Source: Litoribacillus peritrichatus (lineage in GTDB: Bacteria; Pseudomonadota; Gammaproteobacteria; Pseudomonadales; Litoribrevibacteraceae). Taken from it: a DNA stretch of 64,000 nucleotides. The stretch is taken from the NCBI RefSeq assembly GCF_039537985.1, contig NZ_BAABBN010000004.1, forward strand, positions 1-64,000, in the 5' to 3' direction. Position 1 is the stretch's first letter. The number at the start of each line of letters is the position of its first letter. The notes below the pieces were generated by a model. The model saw only the letters and a list, made by a program, of their open reading frames with translations. It was not told where the DNA came from and made no database searches. A program made the position numbers and the translations under genes. Positions 1-7,937 of this stretch are shown here, piece by piece.

Positions 1-87
1 TGATCCCATTCCGAACTCAGAAGTGAAACCGGTCCGCGCCGATGGTAGTGTGGGGTCTCCCCATGTGAGAGTAGGTCATCGTCAAGC
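1..87 (+). rRNA. rrf: 5S ribosomal RNA, 5' end outside window
   Basis: The conserved bacterial 5S core (CCGAACTCAGAAGTGAAAC, then GATGGTAGTGTGGGGTCTCC) is visible and continues to the 3' strand of helix I, ending near GTCAAGC. About 30 bases of the 5' end lie before the window. It is nearly identical to the complete copy at 201-317. It is the distal part of an rRNA operon whose 16S and 23S genes must lie to the left. Confidence 0.95.
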
Positions 88-112
88 GCCTTATTCGCTC
101 TTAGGAGCACAA

Positions 113-145
113 AAAAGCCTCAACCAAATGGTTGAGGCTTTTTAT
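113..145 (+). terminator. Rho-independent terminator between two 5S genes
   Basis: Eleven-base perfect stem AAGCCTCAACC / GGTTGAGGCTT with AAAT loop, followed by a T run. It sits just after the first 5S gene, so the second 5S lies beyond a strong terminator and needs read-through or its own promoter. Confidence 0.9.
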
Positions 146-200
146 TTTAGATTTAATTTCAGCTGTGTTGATTTTTAATCAGTTCAGCAAAACGGTTTAT

Positions 201-317
201 GCTTAACGACCATAGCGACTGTGAACCACCTGATCCCATTCCGAACTCAGAAGTGAAACCAGTCCGCGCCGATGGTAGTGTGGGGTCTCCCCATGTGAGA
301 GTAGGTCATCGTTAAGC
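201..317 (+). rRNA. rrf: 5S ribosomal RNA, complete second copy
   Basis: A full-length 5S gene of about 117 bases. Helix I is closed by GCTTAACGA at the 5' end and TCGTTAAGC at the 3' end, a perfect nine-base complement. The core is identical to the first copy except for single-base changes near position 261 (A for G) and in the closing helix. Tandem 5S genes at the end of an rRNA operon are known in several Gammaproteobacteria. Confidence 0.95.
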
Positions 318-325
318 TTCTTATC

Positions 326-357
326 AGAAAGCCTCATCGTTTGATGGGGCTTTTTCG
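326..357 (+). terminator. Terminator after second 5S rRNA
   Basis: Stem AAAGCCTCATC / GATGGGGCTTT (one G-T pair) with a GTTT loop, then a run of five T. It closes the rRNA operon. Confidence 0.88.
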
Positions 358-380
358 TTTCTATACTTAAAATTCTATTT

Positions 381-410
381 TCTAATCCATATATTCTCTA
401 ATCCATATAT
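381..410. repeat. Two tandem copies of a 14-base direct repeat
   Basis: TCTAATCCATATAT occurs at 381-394 and again at 397-410, a 16-base period. It lies in the non-coding space between the rRNA operon and the next gene. It may be a replication-slippage duplication or paired binding sites; the sequence does not say which. Confidence 0.85.
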
Positions 411-541
411 GTTCAAACCCATAATATTAGCGCTGTCCATGTTTCGACTTTAGTGATTCTTTTCTCAATAGTAACTTGAAAATTTGTATATTCACCCTAG
501 GTTATTAAATACAGTATTAGTATTTTTAAGGCAGTGAATGT

Positions 542-817
542 ATGGGAACACCAACCAAAGAAGAAATGGCAATTGCTTTGGATGAGGCAATCAGGCTCAG
601 AGAGCAGGGAGGAGATGATCACTTCTTAGGTAAGAGCTTATTAAGTCTTAACTACCGCTTCATCGAACTAGAGCATGTATATCAGGCTCTTGAGCACTAT
701 TTAAATTCCGGTCAGGCTACGGATGATCATGCAAAACTGATCAAGGCCATTGAGCACTATAGGGATCTAGAGTTAAGAGCTAAGGGGAAAGAGCCTGAAG
801 CTAAGTTTGGTCTTTAG
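542..817 (+). CDS. Small conserved-looking protein of unknown function
   Basis: A 91-residue acidic, helix-rich protein that I do not recognise. It has no signal peptide or membrane segment and no cysteine. The centre reads like two helices (residues 25-50 and 60-80) rich in Leu, Glu, His and Tyr. The start is supported by TAAGGCAG about eight bases upstream. It follows the rRNA operon and converges on the peroxidase gene with only 21 bases between stops. It is probably a real gene because it has a ribosome binding site and uses codons like its neighbours, but no function can be inferred. Confidence 0.65.
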   Translation: MGTPTKEEMAIALDEAIRLREQGGDDHFLGKSLLSLNYRFIELEHVYQALEHYLNSGQATDDHAKLIKAIEHYRDLELRAKGKEPEAKFGL

Positions 818-838
818 GCTCTTAGTTATTAACGGCTG

Positions 839-1726
839 TTACTTGATCAGTCGCTCTAATTCCTCCACGGGTGGCGCGTACCAGTAACTGCCACTTACCG
901 GAGTTGAATATTTCATTAAATGGTCGGACAATTTATCTTCGGTAGTTCCTGTCATTCTTTCCAGCTGAACTTGAATTCTCTTTTGGTCGCATGCAAAGCA
1001 TAAGAACATTAGGCCTTTTTCCTTTGCATTGCCGTAAGGGGCACTTCGGCGATAAATTTTCATCGCTTCACCATCCACTTTAACATCCGTTCTGCTGACA
1101 TGAGAGTCTTTCGGCATGGCATCACCTGTTAACTCTTCGTTCTCAACTTTTGTTCGGCCAACGATTTTTTCCTGTTGTTCTAAAGGAAGAGAAAGAAAGC
1201 TCTGAAGGTCGTGCTGCCATTTTTGACTGAATACAATTGAGCCTCCCTGGTAGGGCCCTTCATTGATTAAGGCGACTGGGTGACGAGCGTCTTCTTTGGG
1301 GTTTGCAGTGCCATCCTCAAAGCCTATAAGGTCTTTATTGTCATGGTATGTAAAGCCGGCTTGATCAAGTTGAACTTCGGCAATTTCTTTTAAGGATTCT
1401 TGAATGCAAAGCACTTGGTCATATATATCGCTAACATCATTGCCGTGTAGCCAGAATAAAAGATCTCCTTGATGGGATGGCATTGAATAAACCGGGCCCT
1501 TCAAAGCCTTCATTTCGTGAAGTTGCTCAGGGGTTGCTTGCGGAAACATCCGGTCTGCTAATTTAGGACCAAAAGCGATCAACTGAAAAACGGAATTTTT
1601 AGGTGCGTAAACCGAAGCCAATGCATGGCCTAGCTGTTCAGCAGTATGAGCCTCATTCAAGGTGTACTCTAGGAAATAGAAGTGCTTTGATTGATCTGAA
1701 AATATTGCCGTTTGAGCGGTTGCCAT
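839..1726 (-). CDS. Dyp-type heme peroxidase (YfeX-like)
   Basis: A 295-residue cytoplasmic heme peroxidase of the dye-decolourising family, closest in layout to E. coli YfeX (about 299 residues). The family oxidises phenolic or porphyrin-type substrates with hydrogen peroxide. Diagnostic residues are present: the distal GFEDG motif with Asp138, the proximal heme-ligand His209 in SHVSR, and the downstream KIYRRSAPYG segment. There is no signal peptide or Tat motif, so it should be intracellular. The start ATG is preceded by AAGGAATTCC. It stands alone on the minus strand; the next minus-strand gene upstream is the TupA-like protein 40 bases away, so co-transcription is possible. No encapsulin-type partner is visible. 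Confidence 0.9.
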   Translation of the reverse strand: MATAQTAIFSDQSKHFYFLEYTLNEAHTAEQLGHALASVYAPKNSVFQLIAFGPKLADRMFPQATPEQLHEMKALKGPVYSMPSHQGDLLFWLHGNDVSDIYDQVLCIQESLKEIAEVQLDQAGFTYHDNKDLIGFEDGTANPKEDARHPVALINEGPYQGGSIVFSQKWQHDLQSFLSLPLEQQEKIVGRTKVENEELTGDAMPKDSHVSRTDVKVDGEAMKIYRRSAPYGNAKEKGLMFLCFACDQKRIQVQLERMTGTTEDKLSDHLMKYSTPVSGSYWYAPPVEELERLIK

Positions 1727-1766
1727 GGAATTCCTTTATGTTCAGTCTGAGATTGAAGCTTAAATT

Positions 1767-2603
1767 CTATTTATTCTCGACGGGTTTAAAAACAGTTTCT
1801 TTGTTAATTTTGAAATTATTAATGGCTTGTATGCCCTGCTCAGAAGAAAACCAGTCCAAGAAGTTACTTGAACCCGTAACATTAACCAGTTGTCTGTCCG
1901 AGTTTCTTAGAACGATTGAATAGAGGCTTGTGAGGGTTTTATCCCCTGACCTTAACTCAACGAGCTTGAGTTTGTTTTTGTTGGCGAGCCAGGTTGCGCG
2001 GTCAACTAAGGTATAGCCTTGTAATTTATCGGCTTTCTTTAAGGTGGCTTTCATTGAGGTTTTGGTTTCTATATACCACTTTGCTCCTTTTGGCAGTAAG
2101 GCATGGGCGTGCCATAAAGATTGCTCTTTTTGATGAATGCTGGACTGGTCCCCTAAAGATAGGAATGGTGACTTTTTGGATACTAGACGAATGAACAAAT
2201 CCGATAAATTTCTGGCATCTTTGATTTTGGCTGGATCATCACTCGGGCCGACAAACAGGTAATCTGAGGTCATGATGGGGAAACGACCTATGGCCCAGCC
2301 TTGCCGAACCAGTGTTTTTTCTTGTTTTGGGTCGTTAATTAATAATAAATCCACCTTGCCGATTGCTCGACGTTTGAGTTTGCTTTTGGAGGTGACAGTA
2401 CTGTAGTTAATTTTTGAGTGAATGGACTTTTCGATTTGCGGAAAAATCTGCTTGATAAAACCGGATGTTTCCAGAGATTTATGCACCTTCATTGTGAGTA
2501 CATCGGATGCGTGGAGCAAAGTACTCGAGAAGAAAAGTGCGAATACCAGAGTAATGTTAAAAACTTTTTTGGTCGGCTTAAATTGTGACTTTGACTGAAG
2601 CAT
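1767..2603 (-). CDS. TupA-like tungstate/oxyanion-binding periplasmic protein
   Basis: A protein of 278 residues resembling the substrate-binding subunit of tungstate ABC transporters (TupA, PBP-like domain). Family-like segments are SDYLFVGPSDDPAKI, FLSLGDQSSIHQKEQSLW, AKWYIETKTSMKATL, YTLVDRATWL and the C-terminal FLDWFSSEQGIQAINNF. A hydrophobic leader ending near LLHASD predicts export. I chose the ATG at 2603; a TTG at 2624 would add seven residues, and neither has a strong ribosome binding site. No permease or ATPase gene is next to it, so it may serve a transporter encoded elsewhere or act as a sensor. Ligand specificity cannot be read from sequence. Confidence 0.7.
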   Translation of the reverse strand: MLQSKSQFKPTKKVFNITLVFALFFSSTLLHASDVLTMKVHKSLETSGFIKQIFPQIEKSIHSKINYSTVTSKSKLKRRAIGKVDLLLINDPKQEKTLVRQGWAIGRFPIMTSDYLFVGPSDDPAKIKDARNLSDLFIRLVSKKSPFLSLGDQSSIHQKEQSLWHAHALLPKGAKWYIETKTSMKATLKKADKLQGYTLVDRATWLANKNKLKLVELRSGDKTLTSLYSIVLRNSDRQLVNVTGSSNFLDWFSSEQGIQAINNFKINKETVFKPVENK

Positions 2604-2792
2604 TGTTTTGTTTGAAATACTCAAAAACGTACAGGTAGATGTGTCACAAGATTATAGAACAGGTTTGTTTAGTCGTAGTGGATTAAAGTCGAGTTTGTGA
2701 ATTCAGGTCGTGAAGTGTCTGAAAGGTTTCTTTCATTGAATAATAAGTGACTGGAGTGAGAAAATGATGAATTCTTCACTGCGGATTCAGTA

Positions 2793-3698
2793 CTAAGCTG
2801 GTAAGTGGTTCAGCAAGTGGTTTGCAAGGTCTTGTATTGCTTGGTCGGCCTCGGGTATGAGACCTGCCTGGAAATGCCAAACGTGCCACATACTTTCCCA
2901 GATGTCTAACTCCACTGAGACGCCGTATGATTCCGCTCTTTGCGCTAAACGGATCGCATCGTCTAACAGAATTTCATCCGAACCAACCTGAATGAGCAGA
3001 GGCGGCAAGCCGGTCAAGTCGCCATTAATCGGTGAGCATAACGGAGAAGAAGGCGCGAGGTCTGTCGCGTAATTATTGATCATCGCTTCCAGCCAGTCTT
3101 TTCGAATCATAGGGTCAATAGCGGCATTGGACCTCACTGACTCTCCAGACATAGTTAAATCAACCCAAGGCGATATTACGCCAAGTACGGCAGGCAGCGG
3201 CAAGTTTTCTTCTTTCATTTCTAATACCGATGCGACGGTTAAGCCTCCTCCGGCTGAGTCGCCCGCAATCGCCAGGTTTTTGGGGTTGTGGTCATGAGCC
3301 AACAGCCAACGATAAACTTTAATGACGTCACTCAGACCAGCGGGGCATGGGTGTTCCGGGGCTAAGCGATAATCAATGGCAAGCACCATGCTGCCAGTCG
3401 CTCTGGCCAAATGTGCGGTTACGTTTCGATGTGATTTTGGTGAGCCAATATTGTAGGCTCCGCCATGTAGGTAAAGAATCACATTATCACAGTCTAATGT
3501 ATGTTTATTGGAAACCCATTCAGTTGGTATACCATCCAGTTCGGTTTCTGATATTTCAGTACCGAAAGGCAGTATGTTGAGTTGTAAGCCAAAATCCGTC
3601 AGTCGTCTTTGAGTGGTGATGGAGGTGTTGGGGCTAAGCAAGGGTTTTATGCTGGAACGAAGTGTTTTCTTGATCACTTGTGCTCTTAAGCTTGCCAT
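2793..3698 (-). CDS. Alpha/beta hydrolase, hormone-sensitive-lipase (family IV) esterase
   Basis: A 301-residue esterase of the HSL group. It shows the oxyanion motif LHGGAYNIG, the nucleophile motif GDSAGGG, an acid residue in SDEILLDDA, and a C-terminal His in MWHVWHF, which together form the catalytic triad. There is no signal peptide, so it is likely cytoplasmic and acts on short-chain esters or lactones. The start ATG has AAGGAAC upstream. It is transcribed away from the vWA lipoprotein gene; the shared upstream region holds a perfect 16-base palindrome at 3778-3793. The natural substrate is unknown. Confidence 0.88.
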   Translation of the reverse strand: MASLRAQVIKKTLRSSIKPLLSPNTSITTQRRLTDFGLQLNILPFGTEISETELDGIPTEWVSNKHTLDCDNVILYLHGGAYNIGSPKSHRNVTAHLARATGSMVLAIDYRLAPEHPCPAGLSDVIKVYRWLLAHDHNPKNLAIAGDSAGGGLTVASVLEMKEENLPLPAVLGVISPWVDLTMSGESVRSNAAIDPMIRKDWLEAMINNYATDLAPSSPLCSPINGDLTGLPPLLIQVGSDEILLDDAIRLAQRAESYGVSVELDIWESMWHVWHFQAGLIPEADQAIQDLANHLLNHLPA

Positions 3699-3777
3699 GA
3701 GAGTTCCTTGCCTAGGTCGCGAAATGTGCTTTTTTAGCAGTGTACTTGTTTGGTTGATTATCAGCCAGTATCAATTA

Positions 3778-3793
3778 TTAATGACGTCATTAA
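3778..3793. promoter_or_regulatory. Perfect 16-base palindrome in a divergent intergenic region
   Basis: TTAATGACGTCATTAA equals its own reverse complement and lies between the divergent esterase and vWA lipoprotein genes. Symmetry, A/T-rich flanks and position fit a dimeric repressor operator. The binding protein is not identifiable. Confidence 0.5.
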
Positions 3794-3895
3794 AAAAATT
3801 ATAGAATTTTTAACCCTTTTTGGTTTTTGCTTCGTTTATAGAGTTAACGATTGACAACATTCATATATTCAAAAAACCAAGAAGGAGCGCTGAGC

Positions 3896-5731
3896 ATGAC
3901 TTTTCAGCAAACTATTTTCCCACAGGCTATTTCCCCTCGTAGTGTTTTTGCTCGCAGGCTTTTCGCTCGCACAACATTGTCACTGGCTGTGCTGGTTGGC
4001 TTAAACAGCCTCTCCGGGTGTGCAACCCAGAATGATCAAACGGTTGAAGCTGACAGCAGCTCAGCTAAAAAAGAACAACTTGTGGCATCTGAAATCCGTC
4101 ATCATGAGGAAGTTGCTCTTGTTGAGCGTGAGTCTAAGTCAGGACAACAAAGGTCTCAGAAAAAGGATGTGAGAATGATGGCTGAGTCTATCGCGCCTGC
4201 GTCTGCGATGGGTCAAGTTGTTCACTCGACAACGTATCAAATGTCACCAGTCATGCCTGCAGTTTTGCCACCTATGGATGATTATAATCCGGGGTATTTT
4301 CAGGAAGACGATCGGGAGAAGTATGCAGCAATTGAAGTAAACCCTGTGAAGCAAGTGGTCACTGATCCGGTATCTACGTTCAGTATTGATGTTGACAGCG
4401 GGAGTTACAGTAATGTTCGACGCATGCTTAATCAAGGTGCCTTACCCCCAAAAGATGCAGTTAGAATTGAGGAGATGGTGAACTATTTTGATTACCAATA
4501 TCCTCAGCCGGATTATCAACAAGCGCCATTCAGTGTGAATACCGAATTAGCGAAATCTCCGTGGTCTTCACAGCAAGTTCTTCTCAGAGTGGGATTAAAA
4601 GGCTATCAGCCGGAAGTTGCAGAACGTCCATCGGCCAATTTGGTCTTTTTATTGGATGTTTCAGGTTCAATGAATGCGTCCGATAAACTGCCCTTATTAA
4701 AGAAGTCGCTTACCTTGTTATCTAAGCAATTGAAAGAGACTGATAAGGTTTCTATTGTGGTTTACGCTGGCGCCTCTGGCGTGGTGTTAGAGCCTACCAG
4801 TGGGAACAACACCCATCAGATTGAGCGCGCTTTGCAACAGCTTCAAGCGGGCGGCTCCACCAATGGTGAGGCGGGAATTGAATTGGCGTATTCAATGGCA
4901 GAACAAGCCTTTATTAAAGAAGGCATTAATCGGGTGATTTTAGCGACGGATGGCGATTTTAATGTCGGAACCAGCAGTGTGGACGCGCTAAAAACGTTGA
5001 TTGAGCAAAAGCGGGAAAAAGGCATCTCGTTAACGACTCTGGGTTTTGGCACGGGGAATTACAACGATCACCTGATGGAGCAGCTGGCAGACGTCGGTAA
5101 TGGTAATTATGCCTATATTGACGGGCTTAATGAAGCTAGAAAAGTGCTGGTTGATGAGCTTTCTTCTACCTTAATGACCATTGCCAAAGACGTGAAAATT
5201 CAAATTGAATTTAATCCTGGGGTGGTGGCTGAATATCGTTTGATTGGCTATGAAAACAGAATGCTTGCTCGTGAAGACTTTAACAATGATAAAGTTGATG
5301 CAGGAGAAATAGGAGCGGGTCATACGGTTACAGCGCTGTACGAATTGACTCTGCAAGGCAGTGATGCTCTGAAAGTTGATCCGCTAAGGTATCAACAGAA
5401 AACGCCGGCAGCAGGTCAGTCCGTGGCATTGGGCGAGCTGGGGTATTTAAAGCTACGCTATAAGCAACCGGAAGGGTCAAAAAGCCAGTTAATGGAATAC
5501 CCAATACAGGCCGAAAAGGTTTATTCTGACTTCAGTGCCGCATCTTCTGACTTTAAATTCGCATCGATCGTGGCCGGGTTTGGTCAAAAGTTGCAGGGTG
5601 GTAAATATCTTGCTGATTTCAGTTATCAGGATATGATCGATTATGCTCAAAGCAGTAAGGGACAAGATCCGTTTGGTTATCGTAATGAGTTTGTGCAGTT
5701 GGTCAGAATGGCCGATGCACTGACCAATTAG
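3896..5731 (+). CDS. Lipoprotein with von Willebrand factor type A domain (YfbK-like)
   Basis: A 611-residue envelope lipoprotein. The N-terminus has an Arg-rich stretch, a hydrophobic segment and a lipobox LSGC with Cys42 as acylation site. A VWF_bact_N-like region follows (DPVSTFSIDVDSGSYSNVRR), then a vWA domain with the MIDAS motif DVSGS at 254-258 and a second motif ATDGDFN, then a C-terminal YfbK-type region. vWA domains bind metal and mediate protein contacts. I chose ATG 3896 because AGGAG lies eight bases upstream; an upstream in-frame TTG at 3851 has no such site. It is followed after about 80 bases by an ECF sigma factor and its anti-sigma partner on the same strand, so it is likely part of that regulatory set. 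The exact role is unknown. Confidence 0.88.
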   Translation: MTFQQTIFPQAISPRSVFARRLFARTTLSLAVLVGLNSLSGCATQNDQTVEADSSSAKKEQLVASEIRHHEEVALVERESKSGQQRSQKKDVRMMAESIAPASAMGQVVHSTTYQMSPVMPAVLPPMDDYNPGYFQEDDREKYAAIEVNPVKQVVTDPVSTFSIDVDSGSYSNVRRMLNQGALPPKDAVRIEEMVNYFDYQYPQPDYQQAPFSVNTELAKSPWSSQQVLLRVGLKGYQPEVAERPSANLVFLLDVSGSMNASDKLPLLKKSLTLLSKQLKETDKVSIVVYAGASGVVLEPTSGNNTHQIERALQQLQAGGSTNGEAGIELAYSMAEQAFIKEGINRVILATDGDFNVGTSSVDALKTLIEQKREKGISLTTLGFGTGNYNDHLMEQLADVGNGNYAYIDGLNEARKVLVDELSSTLMTIAKDVKIQIEFNPGVVAEYRLIGYENRMLAREDFNNDKVDAGEIGAGHTVTALYELTLQGSDALKVDPLRYQQKTPAAGQSVALGELGYLKLRYKQPEGSKSQLMEYPIQAEKVYSDFSAASSDFKFASIVAGFGQKLQGGKYLADFSYQDMIDYAQSSKGQDPFGYRNEFVQLVRMADALTN

Positions 5732-5812
5732 TTTCACAGTAAAATCTTTCAAGCCTGGGCGAAGATGACTGATCTGAGTCTGGCTTGATTGAAACTTAAC
5801 AAGGAATGTTCA

Positions 5813-6424
5813 TTGAAAAACAGACACTCATTAACGGATGAAGAACTGATGAGGCTTTACGCGCAGGGAGATCACAAAGCGTTTGAAGTTTTGTATGGTC
5901 GTCATAAAGATAGTCTTTATCGTTATTTTTGTCGTCAATTGAATGATGTATTGGTCGCTCAGGACTTGTATCAAGAACTGTGGAGCCGGGTGATTAAATC
6001 ATCTCAGCACTATCAGGCGAGTGCCAAGTGGACAACATGGGCGTATCGAATAGCACACAATCTGATTATTGATCACCTGCGAGTGCTCAAGCCTGTCGAA
6101 CAATGGGATGAAGAAGAGCATTCGGGGATAGAGAGTAAGGCGCAATCAGGACTTTCTGAGCCGGATCAAAGTAATGAGCAGTGGCAAATGGCCGAGCAAT
6201 TGAAACGCTGCATAGGGCAACTCCCTCAAGCTCAACAAGAGGTGTTTTTATTGAACGAGGAGGCTGGGATGACAGTAAAAGTGATGGCTGAAGTGATTAA
6301 TATTTCTTCGGAAGCAGCCAAGAGCCGGTTACGTTATGCCAAAACTCAGTTGCAAACCTGCTTACAGCGTTTTTGGGATTCGGTCAGTGCAGCTGACTCA
6401 ACCAACAAAGGCGATCAACAATGA
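5813..6424 (+). CDS. ECF (sigma-70 family) RNA polymerase sigma factor
   Basis: A sigma factor of about 203 residues with region 2 (YGRHKDSLYRYFCRQL, QDLYQELWSRVIKSS, and the TWAYRIAHNLIIDHLR helix) and region 4 (LPQAQQEVFLLNEEAGMTVKVMAEVIN with a helix-turn-helix ending RLRYAKTQL). It redirects RNA polymerase to a small regulon. The start is read as TTG 5813, which has AAGGA seven bases upstream; an earlier in-frame TTG at 5789 has no comparable site. Its stop overlaps the start of the next gene by four bases (ATGA), so the two are translationally coupled, the usual sigma/anti-sigma arrangement. Confidence 0.9.
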   Translation: MKNRHSLTDEELMRLYAQGDHKAFEVLYGRHKDSLYRYFCRQLNDVLVAQDLYQELWSRVIKSSQHYQASAKWTTWAYRIAHNLIIDHLRVLKPVEQWDEEEHSGIESKAQSGLSEPDQSNEQWQMAEQLKRCIGQLPQAQQEVFLLNEEAGMTVKVMAEVINISSEAAKSRLRYAKTQLQTCLQRFWDSVSAADSTNKGDQQ

Positions 6425-7161
6425 GTGAAAAGCAGCCCCCTAAAGAAACGTTTGATGTGTCCGCTCTATATCGCCTGCACGCTGTTGAACAACCCCCTGA
6501 GAGCCTTGATCAGCGAATATTGGAACAAGCAAAACAGCACACTCAGGCAGCGAATATAGATGAGTTGGATAAGCAACGTTCTAAGCGGCTAGGGCGTAGC
6601 TGGCAATGGCCGGTGTCTGCTGCTGCCGTTGTGGTCATCGCAAGTACTTTAACCATAGATCTTTATCAAAAAGACGGGATGACGGTCGAAACCTTCCCCG
6701 AGGTGCAGATGCATTCGCCGCTTCCTCCGGCCAGTATGATGAAACCGGCCCAATCTATGAGCGACTTGAGAGACTTTGAAGCTGAACACGATTTAATTTC
6801 TGAGCCTGAAATGGCGATGGATGACCTGAGCGAGCCGGCTATCATTCAAAACAAGCAGGTTTTAGAGCGAGAAACGTTACGAAAAGAAGAGCTCAGACTT
6901 GAACGTTCAAAGCGTGAACGCTCGGCTTTATCCAGCCCACAGCCAATGGCTGCTGAAATGAGGACTGAAATGAAAGCGCCAAAGCTTGAGCGTCATAGGA
7001 GTCCGGTTGAGTGGTTAACAGAAATTGAGAGGTTGCTTGAAGAAGGCAGGGATTCAGAGGCAAGAGAGGCGCTGACGAAATTCCGTGAAGCGCATCCATT
7101 GGTTGAGATTCCTGAATCAATACAGGCGTTGCTACCTAAGGTTAATGCATACGAAAAGTAA
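6421..7161 (+). CDS. Putative anti-sigma factor, single-pass membrane protein
   Basis: A 246-residue protein with one membrane segment near residues 60-80 (WPVSAAAVVVIASTLTI), a short cytoplasmic N-terminus and a long charged outer part ending in a helical, TPR-like segment (SPVEWLTEIERLLEEGRDSE). The N-terminus does not show a clear zinc anti-sigma motif. Assignment rests on topology and on the four-base overlap with the ECF sigma gene. The likely model is that it holds the sigma factor at the membrane until an envelope signal, perhaps sensed with the vWA lipoprotein, releases it. It has no strong match to a named family that I can recall. Confidence 0.65.
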   Translation: MSEKQPPKETFDVSALYRLHAVEQPPESLDQRILEQAKQHTQAANIDELDKQRSKRLGRSWQWPVSAAAVVVIASTLTIDLYQKDGMTVETFPEVQMHSPLPPASMMKPAQSMSDLRDFEAEHDLISEPEMAMDDLSEPAIIQNKQVLERETLRKEELRLERSKRERSALSSPQPMAAEMRTEMKAPKLERHRSPVEWLTEIERLLEEGRDSEAREALTKFREAHPLVEIPESIQALLPKVNAYEK

Positions 7162-7181
7162 CGGTGCCGTGCTTTTCGTAT
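7149..7181. terminator. Hairpin shared by convergent genes
   Basis: Perfect ten-base inverted repeat ATACGAAAAG / CTTTTCGTAT with an inner ACGG/CCGT stem. It spans the stop codon of the anti-sigma gene and faces the 3' end of the carbonic anhydrase gene. The T run is weak, so termination is likely but not certain. Confidence 0.55.
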
Positions 7182-7219
7182 TCCTTGGATGCCATGGTTT
7201 AGGTGTCGCTGTTCAGCCT

Positions 7220-7870
7220 TTATTCGCCAAGGACGTTGATCAGGGCTTGATCATAGATCTTGTCAGCATCTTTCAGATTGTTGATCGAAATACCGAGGTC
7301 ATTGACCAGCCCGTTATCGATACCATAAATCCAGCCATGTACTGTGATGGGTTGTTGTCTGTCCCAGGCTTCCTGAACTACGCTGGTACTGACCACGTTC
7401 ATGACCTGTTCAATCACATTCACTTCACACAGTCGGTCACACTGGTTGTCCATGCCTTTGACTTCATTAAAGCGACGTTGATGTTTACGGTATACGTCTT
7501 GAATGTGTCGTAACCAGTTATCAATCAGACCGTTGCGCTGTCCTTCCAGAGAGGCTCGAACCCCGCCGCAACCATAATGTCCGGTGACAATGATGTGCTT
7601 CACTTTCAAAACGTCCACTGCGTATTGCATCACGGACAGGCAGTTTAAGTCGGTATGCACCACCATGTTTGCTACGTTTCGATGGACAAATAAATCGCCT
7701 GGGAGCATACCTACGATTTGGTTTGCCGGTACTCGGCTATCAGAACAGCCTATCCACAAATATTCAGGGGATTGTTGCTGTTTGAGTCGATCAAAGAAAT
7801 CCGGATCTTGCTCTTTAATGGACGCTGCCCATTGTTGGTTTTTGTTCAGTAAATCTTTCAGCTGTGACAT
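7220..7870 (-). CDS. can: Beta-class carbonic anhydrase
   Basis: A 216-residue cytoplasmic enzyme that interconverts carbon dioxide and bicarbonate. The zinc ligands Cys42, His98 and Cys101 and the Asp44-Arg46 dyad (CSDSR, GHYGCGG) sit at the same numbering as in E. coli Can (220 residues). The supply of bicarbonate supports carboxylases and purine or pyrimidine synthesis. The ATG is preceded by a good purine stretch (GGAGTCC). It is followed upstream on the same strand by a YkvA-family gene 67 bases away; co-transcription is possible. Confidence 0.95.
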   Translation of the reverse strand: MSQLKDLLNKNQQWAASIKEQDPDFFDRLKQQQSPEYLWIGCSDSRVPANQIVGMLPGDLFVHRNVANMVVHTDLNCLSVMQYAVDVLKVKHIIVTGHYGCGGVRASLEGQRNGLIDNWLRHIQDVYRKHQRRFNEVKGMDNQCDRLCEVNVIEQVMNVVSTSVVQEAWDRQQPITVHGWIYGIDNGLVNDLGISINNLKDADKIYDQALINVLGE

Positions 7871-7937
7871 GCAGGACTCCCGGATCTGGAATATTTGCCG
7901 GATTATCGGTTATCTGATTTTGGAACACAAATGTGAA

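Noticed and set aside
381..410. Possible CRISPR array
   Set aside because: Only two short identical units with two bases between them, no spacers of normal length and no cas genes.
3851..3895. Extended N-terminus of the vWA lipoprotein from a TTG
   Set aside because: A strong AGGAG site lies eight bases before ATG 3896 and the extension adds nothing recognisable.
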